This document shows positions 30,981-39,416 of a stretch of DNA of 64,000 nucleotides, in pieces. Each line of letters opens with the position of its first letter. Within the stretch, counting starts at the first letter, position 1. Under the pieces are notes generated by a model. That model was not told where the DNA came from, ran no database searches, and saw nothing but the letters and a program-made list of their open reading frames with translations. The translations under genes were made by a program, and so were the position numbers. The stretch covers positions 4,144-68,143 of the forward strand of contig CBFIBS010000016.1 of NCBI GenBank assembly GCA_965660945.1, read 5' to 3'. This stretch comes from UBA7985 sp002711265. GTDB lineage: Bacteria; Pseudomonadota; Alphaproteobacteria; UBA7985.

Positions 30981-31904
30981 TTGGACGCCAAGTCTGCCAA
31001 GCCGTTTGAGGATTCCAGTGCGATCGAGGGCTGGTGCGCGCTGCGTGATCTGCCGGTGCGGGTGGCTGCTCCACTGGGTGATGGCGCGCTCAATCTGCAC
31101 TGGGCGCTGGAGCAGGTGGAGGGTGATGCCGCGCTGGTGTTCCGCTGCCGGGGCGAAGGACACTGGATCACCGCAGGCTTCGAGGCTGAAGCCCGGGCCA
31201 TGACGCTGGCGCGGCAGGTTGGCGTGCTGGCGCCGGAGGTGGTGCTGGCCGGCGCGCAGGCGCTCGTTATGACGCGGCTCGAAGGCAGCGCAAGCCGGGA
31301 GGCCGCCCTCGCCACAGCTGCGGAAAGCCCGGCCTTCCGGCAGGACGTGACCAGCCAACTGCACAGGCTGCGTACTGGGACGACGATCGACCCGGACGAC
31401 AGCCCCGGTGAGCCGTGGCTTGCGCAGGTTATTGACGCTTACATTGCGGCGCCGCAGGGCGGGCTTGAGCTGCTCACCCAGCCCGAGCGGGCGCGGGCGA
31501 TCGCGGCGGCGGCGCTGGAGACTGGCATCGGCAGGGTCTGCCTCAACCACGGTGATTTGCGCACCGGCAATCTGCTGGTGCAGGGGGGGCGGCTGTCGGG
31601 CGTGCTGGACTGGGAATTCGCGGGCTACCGCCCCGAGGAAGCCGACGTGGGCTGGATGCTGTCTTCGCCGTGGCGCTATGGCCGGCCGGATCTGGATGCC
31701 AGCGGGCTGATGGCGCGCGAGGCCTTGCTGGACGCACTCGGGCAGGCGCCGACGGCCCGGTTGGCGGCTTGGGAAGCCTTGGCGCTCGTGCGCTGGGCGG
31801 TCATCGCCCGGCGGCAGGATCAGCGCCAGCACGTCCCGGCTGGCACCAACGCTGATGAAGGCGCCTTGCTCGATGAAGCCGAAGCGCTGGTCGCAGCGGC
31901 CTAG
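30981..31904 (+). CDS. Phosphotransferase family protein (APH-like)
   Basis: The 307-residue protein has the aminoglycoside-phosphotransferase/choline-kinase fold. The catalytic loop is NHGDLRTGNLLV and the metal-binding motif is VLDWEFAG, with Asp replaced by no other residue. Small-molecule substrates in this family range from antibiotics to fructosamine and acyl compounds, so the activity is open. The start is TTG at 30981, with GGAG about 10 nt upstream. Its 3' end overlaps the convergent yciB gene by 4 bp. Confidence 0.8.
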   Translation: MDAKSAKPFEDSSAIEGWCALRDLPVRVAAPLGDGALNLHWALEQVEGDAALVFRCRGEGHWITAGFEAEARAMTLARQVGVLAPEVVLAGAQALVMTRLEGSASREAALATAAESPAFRQDVTSQLHRLRTGTTIDPDDSPGEPWLAQVIDAYIAAPQGGLELLTQPERARAIAAAALETGIGRVCLNHGDLRTGNLLVQGGRLSGVLDWEFAGYRPEEADVGWMLSSPWRYGRPDLDASGLMAREALLDALGQAPTARLAAWEALALVRWAVIARRQDQRQHVPAGTNADEGALLDEAEALVAAA

Positions 31905-32518
31905 GCCTTGTCCTGCTCGTCTTGGCTTTCGGCCAGATAGCGCCCCAGCGGCAGTGCGGAGATCACCGAAAGCACCATCACGCCGACAACGATGAACAGC
32001 TTGAGCCGGCCGTAGGGGTCGAGCATCTCGCCGGCCGGAATATCCATGCTGTTGATGTAGAACCGCAGCCCCTCGTTCGCGATCGCCCCGATCACGAAAA
32101 TCCCGACATAGCGCCACGCCATGCCATTCCATGCGGCATCGGGGATTTCACCGGGCATGCGCTCGGCCAGCAGCAGCTGGAACAGGTTGCGTCCGACAAT
32201 CAGGAAGCCACCGAAGACACCCGCCAGCCCGAGCCACATGATTGTCGGCTTGGCCATGATGAAGTTCGGGTCTCCTGTGACGATGGTCAGAACACCGAAG
32301 AAGGTGATCAAGATTGCCGAAACAAGCGGCAACCATGGGGTCTTGCGTTCGGCTAGCCACAGCCAGGCCACAGAGACCACGCTCAGGCCGATGAAAATGA
32401 TCAGCGCCAGCGTCTGCCCGTTGCCAAGGTTGGTATCGACGCCCTTGAGCAGCCAGTTGAGCACCACCCAGATCAGGATGGGGCCGAGCTCGAGGGCATT
32501 CTTCAGCATGGGGTTCAT
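31901..32518 (-). CDS. yciB: Inner-membrane septation protein YciB
   Basis: This 205-residue protein has five to six membrane helices and the YciB/IspZ pattern: LELGPILIWVVLNW in helix 1, KTPWLPLVSAILITFFGVLTIV, the FIMAKPTIMW loop, and AWNGMAWRYVGIFV. In E. coli YciB interacts with cell-elongation and division proteins and is linked to envelope integrity; the exact function is unsettled. Length is slightly above the usual 180 because of the C-terminal tail. Confidence 0.92.
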   Translation of the reverse strand: MNPMLKNALELGPILIWVVLNWLLKGVDTNLGNGQTLALIIFIGLSVVSVAWLWLAERKTPWLPLVSAILITFFGVLTIVTGDPNFIMAKPTIMWLGLAGVFGGFLIVGRNLFQLLLAERMPGEIPDAAWNGMAWRYVGIFVIGAIANEGLRFYINSMDIPAGEMLDPYGRLKLFIVVGVMVLSVISALPLGRYLAESQDEQDKA

Positions 32519-32602
32519 GAAGACACTGGCCTTATTTTGGTGAGATTGTTAAGCGAACGACTGGGTCTAAAGTACGAAGCCCGTCAGTCAGGATCAAGGT
32601 GC

Positions 32603-33589
32603 ATGCACACAACCGAACGCAGGATCACCGGTGTCGACGGCATATCGCTGTTTCTGCGGGTTTGGTCACCGGACCAGAGCAGTTCCCAGCCCGAGGCCAA
32701 AGCGGTTATCCAGTTCCTGCACGGGCAGGGCGAATATGGCGGACGCTACGCGCATCTGGCAGAATTTCTGACCGATCAGGGCTATATCATCTACGTCAGC
32801 GATCACCGTGGCCACGGCCGCACCGTGTTCGAACAGCCAGAGGATGCGCGCGAGGAGCACCGCATTCCCGGGCACATGGCCGACCAGGATGGTTGGCAGA
32901 AGTGCCTCGACGATCAGGAGATCGTGCGCCGGCTGATCCGGGAGGAGCAGCCCGGTTTGCCGCTGATCCTCGCCGGGCATTCGCTGGGCTCGCTGATGAT
33001 TCAGGATATGCTGATCCAGGATAGTCACCGATGGGATCTGGCCGTGCTGATGTCCTCGCGCGGCGGTCGCCCGGATCTGAATGAGCGGGCGCTTGAAATC
33101 GCGGTCCTGTTCCAGTTCCTGATCAAGGGCGGGCGCAGCCCGGCGACCTGGACCGACTACCTGATCATGCAGTCCTTTGCCCGGGAGATCGGCGAGGGCG
33201 AGAACCGCTCGGCCTGGACCAGCCGCGACCCCGAGGCGATCGCGGCCTACGACAATGACCCAATGATGAACTTCACGCCGTCATCCCGGCACTGGTTCGA
33301 CCACGCCAAGTTCATCAAGTCGCGGGCGCAGGTTTCCAACATCGCAAAGGTCCGCGGCGACCTGCCGATTCTGCTGGTCGCCGGCTCGGACGACGCCATG
33401 GGGAAGAACGGCGAGGCCGTGCGGGCGCTGGAAGCCGATTATCGGGCAACGGGCAAGACCGATGTCACCTGCACCATCTACCCGGAGATGCGGCACGAGC
33501 TGGTCAACGATATCGGCAAGGAACAGGTGTTCGAGGACATGCTCGGCTGGCTGGATGACCGCGTGGCAAGGCTGGCGGGCAGGGCTTGA
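32603..33589 (+). CDS. Alpha/beta hydrolase, monoacylglycerol lipase/lysophospholipase type
   Basis: The 328-residue serine hydrolase carries the oxyanion HGQGEYGGRY, the SDHRGHGRT loop typical of monoglyceride lipases, the nucleophile elbow AGHSLGS (Ser127), an acid in VAGSDDAMG (Asp263/264) and the catalytic His298 in MRHELVND. It has no signal peptide and should be cytosolic or membrane-associated, splitting monoacyl lipids. AAGGT precedes the ATG at 32603; codons further upstream are not family-like. Confidence 0.88.
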   Translation: MHTTERRITGVDGISLFLRVWSPDQSSSQPEAKAVIQFLHGQGEYGGRYAHLAEFLTDQGYIIYVSDHRGHGRTVFEQPEDAREEHRIPGHMADQDGWQKCLDDQEIVRRLIREEQPGLPLILAGHSLGSLMIQDMLIQDSHRWDLAVLMSSRGGRPDLNERALEIAVLFQFLIKGGRSPATWTDYLIMQSFAREIGEGENRSAWTSRDPEAIAAYDNDPMMNFTPSSRHWFDHAKFIKSRAQVSNIAKVRGDLPILLVAGSDDAMGKNGEAVRALEADYRATGKTDVTCTIYPEMRHELVNDIGKEQVFEDMLGWLDDRVARLAGRA

Positions 33590-33712
33590 ACCCCAGGTCA
33601 CGCGGATCAGCACTAAGCCGCTGTCAGCCCTGCGGGTTTGCGATGTTGGCAAGGGCGGCAAATAGACCTATCCTTACCGCATACACGTATTCAGAATGAG
33701 TGGTGAATTCCG

Positions 33713-34114
33713 ATGGCTCGCGTCACTGTTGAAGACTGCATCGAAGAAATCCCAAACCGGTTCGAGCTCGTCATGCTCGCTGCCCAGCGCGCGCGCCAGC
33801 TCTCCGGCGGCGTCACGCCGGAAGTCAGCCGTGACAACGACAAGAATTCCGTGATCGCCCTGCGTGAACTGGCTGACCGCCGCGTCGACCAGGACGACGT
33901 GCGCGAATCCTACGTTCGCACGCTGCAGCGCTACGTCGAGGTCGAAGAGCTCACCGAGCTGCCCGATTTCTCCGCCCAGCGTCGCCAGCACCATCATCAG
34001 GCTGCGAACAACCCCATGCTGCAGGACTTCTCGCCCTTTGGCGCGCGTCCGGCGGCCGCACCGGTTCTCGACGGCGGTATGCGCTTCGAGAACGTTGTCA
34101 TCGAGGAAGACTAG
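33713..34114 (+). CDS. rpoZ: DNA-directed RNA polymerase omega subunit
   Basis: A 133-residue subunit that helps assemble RNA polymerase and forms part of a ppGpp site. The conserved start MARVTVEDCIEEIPNRFELV, the RARQLSGG helix and the SVIALRELA motif identify it. The alphaproteobacterial form has the long acidic and His-containing tail seen here (RRQHHHQAA). It is followed after 23 bp by the bifunctional (p)ppGpp enzyme, so RNA polymerase and its alarmone are encoded side by side. Confidence 0.96.
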   Translation: MARVTVEDCIEEIPNRFELVMLAAQRARQLSGGVTPEVSRDNDKNSVIALRELADRRVDQDDVRESYVRTLQRYVEVEELTELPDFSAQRRQHHHQAANNPMLQDFSPFGARPAAAPVLDGGMRFENVVIEED

Positions 34115-34137
34115 CCGCGGTTCAGACCCCTTCGCCC

Positions 34138-36351
34138 GTGTCCACTGCCGAAACCGGCATTCTTGAACAGGGCCTCGGACCGGCGACCAAGGCCCAGCTG
34201 ATCAGCCGGGTGCAGCACGCGCATCCCGAATTCGATGCCTCTGTGGTCTCCGCGGCCTACGACTACGCCCAACACAAGCACGCCGCCCAGACCCGGGCCT
34301 CGGGTGATCCCTACTTCACCCACCCGGTGCGCGTGGCAATCTATCTCGCAGAAAAGCGGCTCGACCCCGCCACCGTTGCCACCGCTCTGCTGCACGACGT
34401 GGTCGAAGACACGGACGCGACCAACAGCGATATCTGCAAGCGTTTCGGCTCCACCGTGGGTGAGTTGGTCGAGGGCGTCACCAAGCTTACCAGCCTTGAA
34501 GACACCAGCCGTGAACTCAAGCAGGCGGAGAACTTCCGCAAGCTGCTGCTGGCGCTGTCACGTGATATCAGGGTGCTGCTGGTCAAGCTGTCCGACCGGC
34601 TGGACAACATGCGCACCCTGCACTTCATCCCCAGCGATGAGCGGCGGTCGCGCATTGCCACCGAGACGCTGGAGATTTACGCGCCGCTGGCCGCGCGGAT
34701 CGGAATGGTCGACCTCAAGGAAGAGCTTGAAGATCTAGCCTTTCTCGAGCTCATGCCTGAAGCCCGGGAGTCGATCATGCAGCGCACGGCCTTCCTGCGG
34801 GAGGCCGGAGACGCCGTTACTGTCGATATCATCCAGCAGCTGCGTCGGGATATGAAAGAGGCGGGGCTGAGCAACGTCGAGATCAACGGCCGGATCAAAA
34901 CGCCCTATTCGATCTGGAAGAAGATGCAGACCAAGGACCTCGATCTGGGTCAGCTCTCCGATATCGTTGCCTTCCGCGTGATCGTCGAGGGCATCGGTGA
35001 CTGCTATGCTGCGCTGGGCGCGCTGCATGGCAACTACTCCCACCGTATGGGACGCTACAAGGATTATATCTCCACGCCCAAGCCCAACGGCTACCAGTCG
35101 ATCCATACCGTGGTCATCGGGCCAGAGAACCAGTCGATCGAAGTCCAGATTCGCAGCCACGACATGCACCAGAAGGCCGAGCTGGGGCTGGCGGCGCACT
35201 GGGCTTACAAGGACGGCACGGTTTCTGCCGATCAGGCGGCGGGCGACAACTACAACTGGGTCAAGCAGCTGGTGGATATCCTCGAGTACTCTAAGGATCC
35301 CCAAGAGTTCCTCGACAACACCAAGCTCGACCTGTTCCAGAATCAGGTTTTCTGTTTCACCCCGCAAGGGCACCTGATCTCGCTGTCCAACGATGCGACC
35401 GTGGTCGACTTTGCCTATGCCGTGCACTCGGACGTCGGCAATACCTGCGTCGGCGCGCGCATCAACGGCAAGATCCGGCCGCTGCACACGGTCTTGCGCA
35501 ATGGCGATCAGGTCGAAATCCTGCGCTCCAAGAACGCCGCGCCCAACCCTGAATGGCTCAATATCGTTGTCTCGGCCAAGGCCCGCGCTTCGATCCGCCG
35601 CTACATCCGCAACGCCGAGCGTGACCAGCACGTCGCGCTGGGCCGACAGATCCTCGCCCGCGCCTATCGCATGAACGAGGTTGAGGCCAAAGAGAAGGCG
35701 CTGGACGACATTGCCTCGAAATGGCGGCTGGAGGACGGCGAGGATGTTCTGGCTCAGGTCGGGGCAGGGCTGATCCCGGCCGGTGACGTGGTGCGCACCC
35801 TGTTCCCCGGTATCGCGCGCGAGAACAGCGCCCGGACCAAGGAACAGCGCGTGCTTGAGCGGCTGAAGGCCGGTGAGACCGTTGACCGGGGACAGGCGGA
35901 CTCCTCCAAGGTCGAGCTCAAGGGGTTGATCAAAGGGATGGCCGTACATTTCGCCCGCTGTTGCCACCCGCTGCCCGGCGAGCGCATCGTCGGCATCGTG
36001 GCGACCGGCAAGGGCATCACCATCCACACCATCGACTGCGATAATCTGGTGAACTTCTACGACCAGCCCGAACGCTGGCTCGAGGTCGGCTGGGAGAGCA
36101 GCAGTGAGACGCCGCACGTGGGCCGTCTGCGGGTTATTCTGAGCAACGAGCCCGGCGCGCTGGGGACCTTGACAACGCTGATCGGCCGGACCGGCGGCAA
36201 CATCCTGAACTTCAAGTTTCTCAACCGTCAGTCTGACTTCTTCGAGACGCTGGTCGATGTCGAGGTCGGTGACCTGCGACAGCTCAATGTCATTATCGCG
36301 ACCCTTCGGTCGGCGCCGTCGATCGAAAGTGTGGAGCGGCAGCGCGGCTGA
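34138..36351 (+). CDS. spoT: Bifunctional (p)ppGpp synthetase/hydrolase (RelA/SpoT)
   Basis: The 737-residue protein controls the stringent-response alarmone. Domains in order: HD hydrolase (HDVVEDTDAT, about residues 86-95, with intact metal-binding histidines), synthetase (RYKDYISTPKPNGYQSIHT, about 305), TGS (about 400-460), a helical/conserved-Cys region with HFARCCHPLPGE (about 600), and C-terminal ACT. Both catalytic centres look complete, so it should be bifunctional, as in most alphaproteobacteria. The start is GTG. Confidence 0.96.
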   Translation: MSTAETGILEQGLGPATKAQLISRVQHAHPEFDASVVSAAYDYAQHKHAAQTRASGDPYFTHPVRVAIYLAEKRLDPATVATALLHDVVEDTDATNSDICKRFGSTVGELVEGVTKLTSLEDTSRELKQAENFRKLLLALSRDIRVLLVKLSDRLDNMRTLHFIPSDERRSRIATETLEIYAPLAARIGMVDLKEELEDLAFLELMPEARESIMQRTAFLREAGDAVTVDIIQQLRRDMKEAGLSNVEINGRIKTPYSIWKKMQTKDLDLGQLSDIVAFRVIVEGIGDCYAALGALHGNYSHRMGRYKDYISTPKPNGYQSIHTVVIGPENQSIEVQIRSHDMHQKAELGLAAHWAYKDGTVSADQAAGDNYNWVKQLVDILEYSKDPQEFLDNTKLDLFQNQVFCFTPQGHLISLSNDATVVDFAYAVHSDVGNTCVGARINGKIRPLHTVLRNGDQVEILRSKNAAPNPEWLNIVVSAKARASIRRYIRNAERDQHVALGRQILARAYRMNEVEAKEKALDDIASKWRLEDGEDVLAQVGAGLIPAGDVVRTLFPGIARENSARTKEQRVLERLKAGETVDRGQADSSKVELKGLIKGMAVHFARCCHPLPGERIVGIVATGKGITIHTIDCDNLVNFYDQPERWLEVGWESSSETPHVGRLRVILSNEPGALGTLTTLIGRTGGNILNFKFLNRQSDFFETLVDVEVGDLRQLNVIIATLRSAPSIESVERQRG

Positions 36352-36371
36352 CTGCCCCCACGTTCGATGAA

Positions 36372-36409
36372 GGAAAAAAAACCCGGCCTGCGCATGGCGC
36401 GGACCGGGC
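36372..36409 (-). terminator. Rho-independent terminator of the secreted-protein gene
   Basis: A CCCGGCCTGCGC / GCGCGGACCGGG stem (36382-36408, one C-A mismatch, ATG loop) is flanked on its left by eight A, which on the minus strand gives a T-run after the stem. It terminates the gene at 36459-36926 and lies just past the spoT stop, where it may also slow plus-strand transcripts, though that side has only a weak T-run. Confidence 0.85.
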
Positions 36410-36458
36410 TTGGTTGTTCTGCGGGCCGATGGGACGGCCTGTCTGCTGGGCGGGGCGG

Positions 36459-36926
36459 TTAGCTGCCGTAGTCGCAGACGTTCGAAGTGTCGCCGGAAAT
36501 CTTGTATTCGAGCTTGGTGTAGTGCTCACAGAAGACGTACTCGTCCTCGGTATCCAGCCCGCCGCCGGTGGGTGGCGTGAACGAGGCCCGGTTGAGGTAG
36601 GACGCAAAGATGTTCAGGTAGTGCGCCTGGCTCCAGCACGCCTGATGCTCATAGGCATCGGCGGTGAAGCACCAGCCGTGGATCGACCACCACTGGTGCG
36701 CCAGAGCACCGTGGCTGTCACGGATCTGGATCAGTTCGCCGATGAAGAGCCCGCGCTGGTGGGTGTTTGTGACGCTATAGAGTTCACCGTCTGACTCGAA
36801 TTGAGCGACCACTTCAGGCTCCATTTGCTTCCAGCTCACTGCAGCATGGTTCGGGTGCGCCTGGGCGGGCGCAGCGGCCCAGAGTGCAGCGATGGCGGCT
36901 GCGAGCAGTAGGGAAAAAGCCTTCAT
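36459..36926 (-). CDS. Secreted four-cysteine protein of unknown function
   Basis: The 155-residue protein has a good signal peptide (residues 1-23, cut after AQA-HPN). The mature part has four cysteines (GWCFT, QACWS, VFCEH and NVCDY), likely two disulfides in the periplasm or outside. Repeated aromatic and His residues (HQWWSIHGW) stand out. I do not recognise a family. It has its own terminator and a 249-bp A/T-rich upstream region shared with divergent amt. Confidence 0.65.
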   Translation of the reverse strand: MKAFSLLLAAAIAALWAAAPAQAHPNHAAVSWKQMEPEVVAQFESDGELYSVTNTHQRGLFIGELIQIRDSHGALAHQWWSIHGWCFTADAYEHQACWSQAHYLNIFASYLNRASFTPPTGGGLDTEDEYVFCEHYTKLEYKISGDTSNVCDYGS

Positions 36927-37040
36927 GGGATGCCTCCTTGATCGTCCATACTCGTTTCCTACACCATCACAGGGCGAGTTTGTAGTGCCTTAAGGTTCAC
37001 AGGCCAGCAGCACAACCCACAGACTCACTCAGACACAAAA

Positions 37041-37057
37041 TGCACAAATAATATGCA
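37041..37057 (+). promoter_or_regulatory. NtrC-type palindrome upstream of amt (candidate)
   Basis: The 17-bp TGCACAAATAATATGCA matches 9 of 12 specified bases of the NtrC-site consensus TGCACC-N5-GGTGCA, with both outer TGCA arms intact and correct total length. It lies about 120-135 bp upstream of the ammonium transporter start, a usual enhancer position. I do not find a standard -24/-12 sigma-54 promoter between it and amt, so this is a candidate only. Confidence 0.4.
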
Positions 37058-37175
37058 AATCAGAAGATTATGACTGGATGTGGCTAAATGATGTGCTAAT
37101 CGCCCTCGCGTTTGGGCGCTATGAGCAGAGTCTCGTCCGCCCCGGTGTTGTTTGGTTGTTCTAAGGGGACGGATT

Positions 37176-38396
37176 ATGCCCGCTGCCGATATTGCGTGGT
37201 TGCTCACTGCATCTGCGTTGGTTCTTTTCATGACTTTGCCGGGCCTTGCGCTGTTCTACGGCGGTCTCGTGCGCGCCAAAAACGTGCTTTCTGTGCTCAT
37301 GCACTGCTTCATGCTTGCCGCTGTAATGTCGGTGGCGTGGGTGGTGATCGGCTTCTCGCTCGCCTTCGACGGGTCGGGGCAGTGGATCGGCGGGCTGGGC
37401 AATGTGTTCATGCTCGGCACCCCACGCGGGGAAGACCAGCTGCTGGCGCTGTTTCAGATGACCTTCGCGATCATCACACCGGCGCTGATCATCGGCGCCT
37501 TTGTCGAGCGGGTGAAGTTCGGCTTTGTGATCCTGTTTTCCCTGCTGTGGATGCTGCTGTGCTACGCGCCGGTAGCGCACTGGGTCTGGGGCGGCGGTTT
37601 CCTGTCCAGTAGTTCGGTGATTGGCCTGTTTGGTGGCATCGGCGTTCAGGACCTGGCCGGCGGCGTTGTGGTCCACACCACCGCTGGTGTGGCCGCCCTG
37701 GTGCTCGCAATCATGATCGGCAAGCGTCCGGGGTTCCCGACCAGCGTGCAGCCGCCACACCAGCCTGTGCTGGTGATGGTCGGCGCGTCCATGCTTTGGG
37801 TCGGTTGGTTCGGCTTTAACGGTGGTTCTCCGTTCGCGGCCAACGGTGATGCCGTCGCTGCTGTCATGGTCACCCACATTTCCGCCGCTACGGCCTGTGT
37901 CACCTGGATGATCTGGGAGCGCATGCGCTTCGGCAAGGCCTCGCTGATCGGGATTGCGACCGGCATGGTCGCCGGTCTTGCCTCGATTACCCCGGCTGCC
38001 GGGCACGTCGGTCCCATTGGTGCACTGGTCATCGGCGGTGTCGCCGGGATTCTGTGTCAGGAGCTGATCAACGTGGTGAAGCAGAGCTTCAGCGTCGACG
38101 ACAGCCTCGACGTCTTCGCCGTCCACGGTGTCGGCGGCATCTGGGGCACGCTTGCGCTCCCCTTCCTTGCCGCGACCTCTCTGGGCGGGGCTGGGCTGGC
38201 CGAGGGCGTCTCCGCGATCTCGCAGTTTGTCGTGCAGCTCGCTGGCGTGATCGTTGTCGCCGCCTTCACGGTGGTGATGACCGTGGTGCTGGCCATGATT
38301 GCCCGCGCACTGGTCGGCATGCGCACCGAGCGCGATGACGAACAGGTCGGCCTCGACCTGACGGCCCACGGTGAACGGGCCTACGATTTGTCCTGA
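37176..38396 (+). CDS. amt: Ammonium transporter Amt
   Basis: A 406-residue channel with eleven predicted membrane helices. Family features include LPGLALFYGGLVRAKNVLS near the start, PVAHWVWGGGFL, the GGVVVHTTAGVAALV segment with a pore histidine, WVGWFGFNGGSPF, and FAVHGVGGIWGTL with the second histidine. It takes up ammonium under nitrogen limitation. AAGGGG precedes the ATG at 37176. The usual partner glnK is not adjacent. Confidence 0.96.
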   Translation: MPAADIAWLLTASALVLFMTLPGLALFYGGLVRAKNVLSVLMHCFMLAAVMSVAWVVIGFSLAFDGSGQWIGGLGNVFMLGTPRGEDQLLALFQMTFAIITPALIIGAFVERVKFGFVILFSLLWMLLCYAPVAHWVWGGGFLSSSSVIGLFGGIGVQDLAGGVVVHTTAGVAALVLAIMIGKRPGFPTSVQPPHQPVLVMVGASMLWVGWFGFNGGSPFAANGDAVAAVMVTHISAATACVTWMIWERMRFGKASLIGIATGMVAGLASITPAAGHVGPIGALVIGGVAGILCQELINVVKQSFSVDDSLDVFAVHGVGGIWGTLALPFLAATSLGGAGLAEGVSAISQFVVQLAGVIVVAAFTVVMTVVLAMIARALVGMRTERDDEQVGLDLTAHGERAYDLS

Positions 38397-38456
38397 GACC
38401 TCTCCCAAAGGTTACAGGACGGGGAAGGAGCCAACCTCTCTCGCACCCGGCTCCAG

Positions 38457-38492
38457 GGGCTGCTTCCGGATCATCCGGGGGCAGCCCTTTTC
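38457..38492 (+). terminator. Rho-independent terminator after amt
   Basis: A long stem GGGCTGCTTCCGGA / TCCGGGGGCAGCCC (38457-38470 and 38474-38487, loop TCA, two G-T pairs) is followed by four T. It sits between amt and the convergent dehydrogenase gene. Confidence 0.8.
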
Positions 38493-38503
38493 CCTTGGGG
38501 TGC

Positions 38504-39412
38504 TCAGCTGCTGCCTTTCCGGTCTGGCCGGTCCAGACCCGCTTCGCCGAGGTAAGTCTTGACCAGCGAGGCGTCGTCCTCGTGCGCGCGGCCTTCATCG
38601 ATGGCCTGCTGGTAGCGGTCCAGCGCAGCCTGCGTGATCGGCGCCGCCAGACCCAGCTGCTGGCAGATCCCCAGAATGATGCCCAGATCCTTGGGCCAGA
38701 TGGTCAGGCTCGCGTGGGCGGGGACAAAATCCTCCTCGATCAATCGCGGGGCCCGGTTCTCGAACATCCAGCTGGTTCCAGCGCTCTGGGAGACGACCTC
38801 CAGCACCCGATCCGGCGGCAAGCCCTGCGCCATGCCGAAGGCCATGGCTTCGCTGGTCATGGCCACGTGCACGCCTGCCAGCATCTGGTTCACCGCCTTC
38901 ATCACTGACCCGGCGCCGGCGCGCTCACCCATGTTGAACACCGACGCCGCCATGACGTCGAGGAAGGGCTGCGCGGCGGCAAAGGCCTCGGGGCGCCCCG
39001 AGGCCATGAACGACAGCGCGCCCGCATCGGCCTTGAGCGCACCGCCCGAGATCGGCGCATCAAGGTAGAGCAGCCCCCGTGCTTCGCAGTCAGCTTCAAA
39101 CCGCCGGGCATCAGCGGGGTCGATGGTGGGGCAGGCGATGACCACGCAGCCCGCGGGCAGGCGCTCGGCGAGGCCCGTCTTGCCGAACAGAATGTCTTCG
39201 GTCTGCGCGGCGTTGACCACCGCAATGACCACGGCAGCAGCTTCGGGCGCAAAGGTCGCCAGATCTGCGCTCTCACCCCCGGCGTCGATGAAGGCCTGTC
39301 GCACTTCGGGCTTGTTGGTGAAGGCGTTCACCCGGAACCCGGCCCGGCGCAGGCTATGCGCCATGCCCGTGCCCATGCTCCCCAGTCCGTAGAACAGAAC
39401 GTTGTCGCTCAT
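38504..39412 (-). CDS. NAD(P)-dependent beta-hydroxyacid dehydrogenase
   Basis: A 302-residue member of the 3-hydroxyisobutyrate dehydrogenase family. It has the N-terminal dinucleotide fold (FYGLGSMGTGMAHSL), the substrate-binding YLDAPISGGALKADAG, and the catalytic lysine in GSVMKAVNQML (about residue 168). The exact 3-hydroxyacid is unknown; L-threonate dehydrogenase-like enzymes are among the relatives. It is followed by a racemase gene just upstream on the same strand (4 bp before its start), so a shared catabolic unit is possible. Confidence 0.87.
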   Translation of the reverse strand: MSDNVLFYGLGSMGTGMAHSLRRAGFRVNAFTNKPEVRQAFIDAGGESADLATFAPEAAAVVIAVVNAAQTEDILFGKTGLAERLPAGCVVIACPTIDPADARRFEADCEARGLLYLDAPISGGALKADAGALSFMASGRPEAFAAAQPFLDVMAASVFNMGERAGAGSVMKAVNQMLAGVHVAMTSEAMAFGMAQGLPPDRVLEVVSQSAGTSWMFENRAPRLIEEDFVPAHASLTIWPKDLGIILGICQQLGLAAPITQAALDRYQQAIDEGRAHEDDASLVKTYLGEAGLDRPDRKGSS

Positions 39413-39416
39413 CGGC

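Noticed and set aside
34735..36117. 460-codon minus-strand open frame opposite the (p)ppGpp enzyme
   Set aside because: Shadow of a well-conserved gene in GC-rich DNA; no family features of its own.
37079..37097. Sigma-54 promoter for amt (TGTGGCTAAATGATGTGC)
   Set aside because: The spacing between GG and GC is 11 instead of 10 bases and the -24 half is weak.
37161..38408. 415-codon minus-strand frame covering amt
   Set aside because: Antisense shadow; very rich in His, Asp and Gln as expected from reversed membrane-helix codons.
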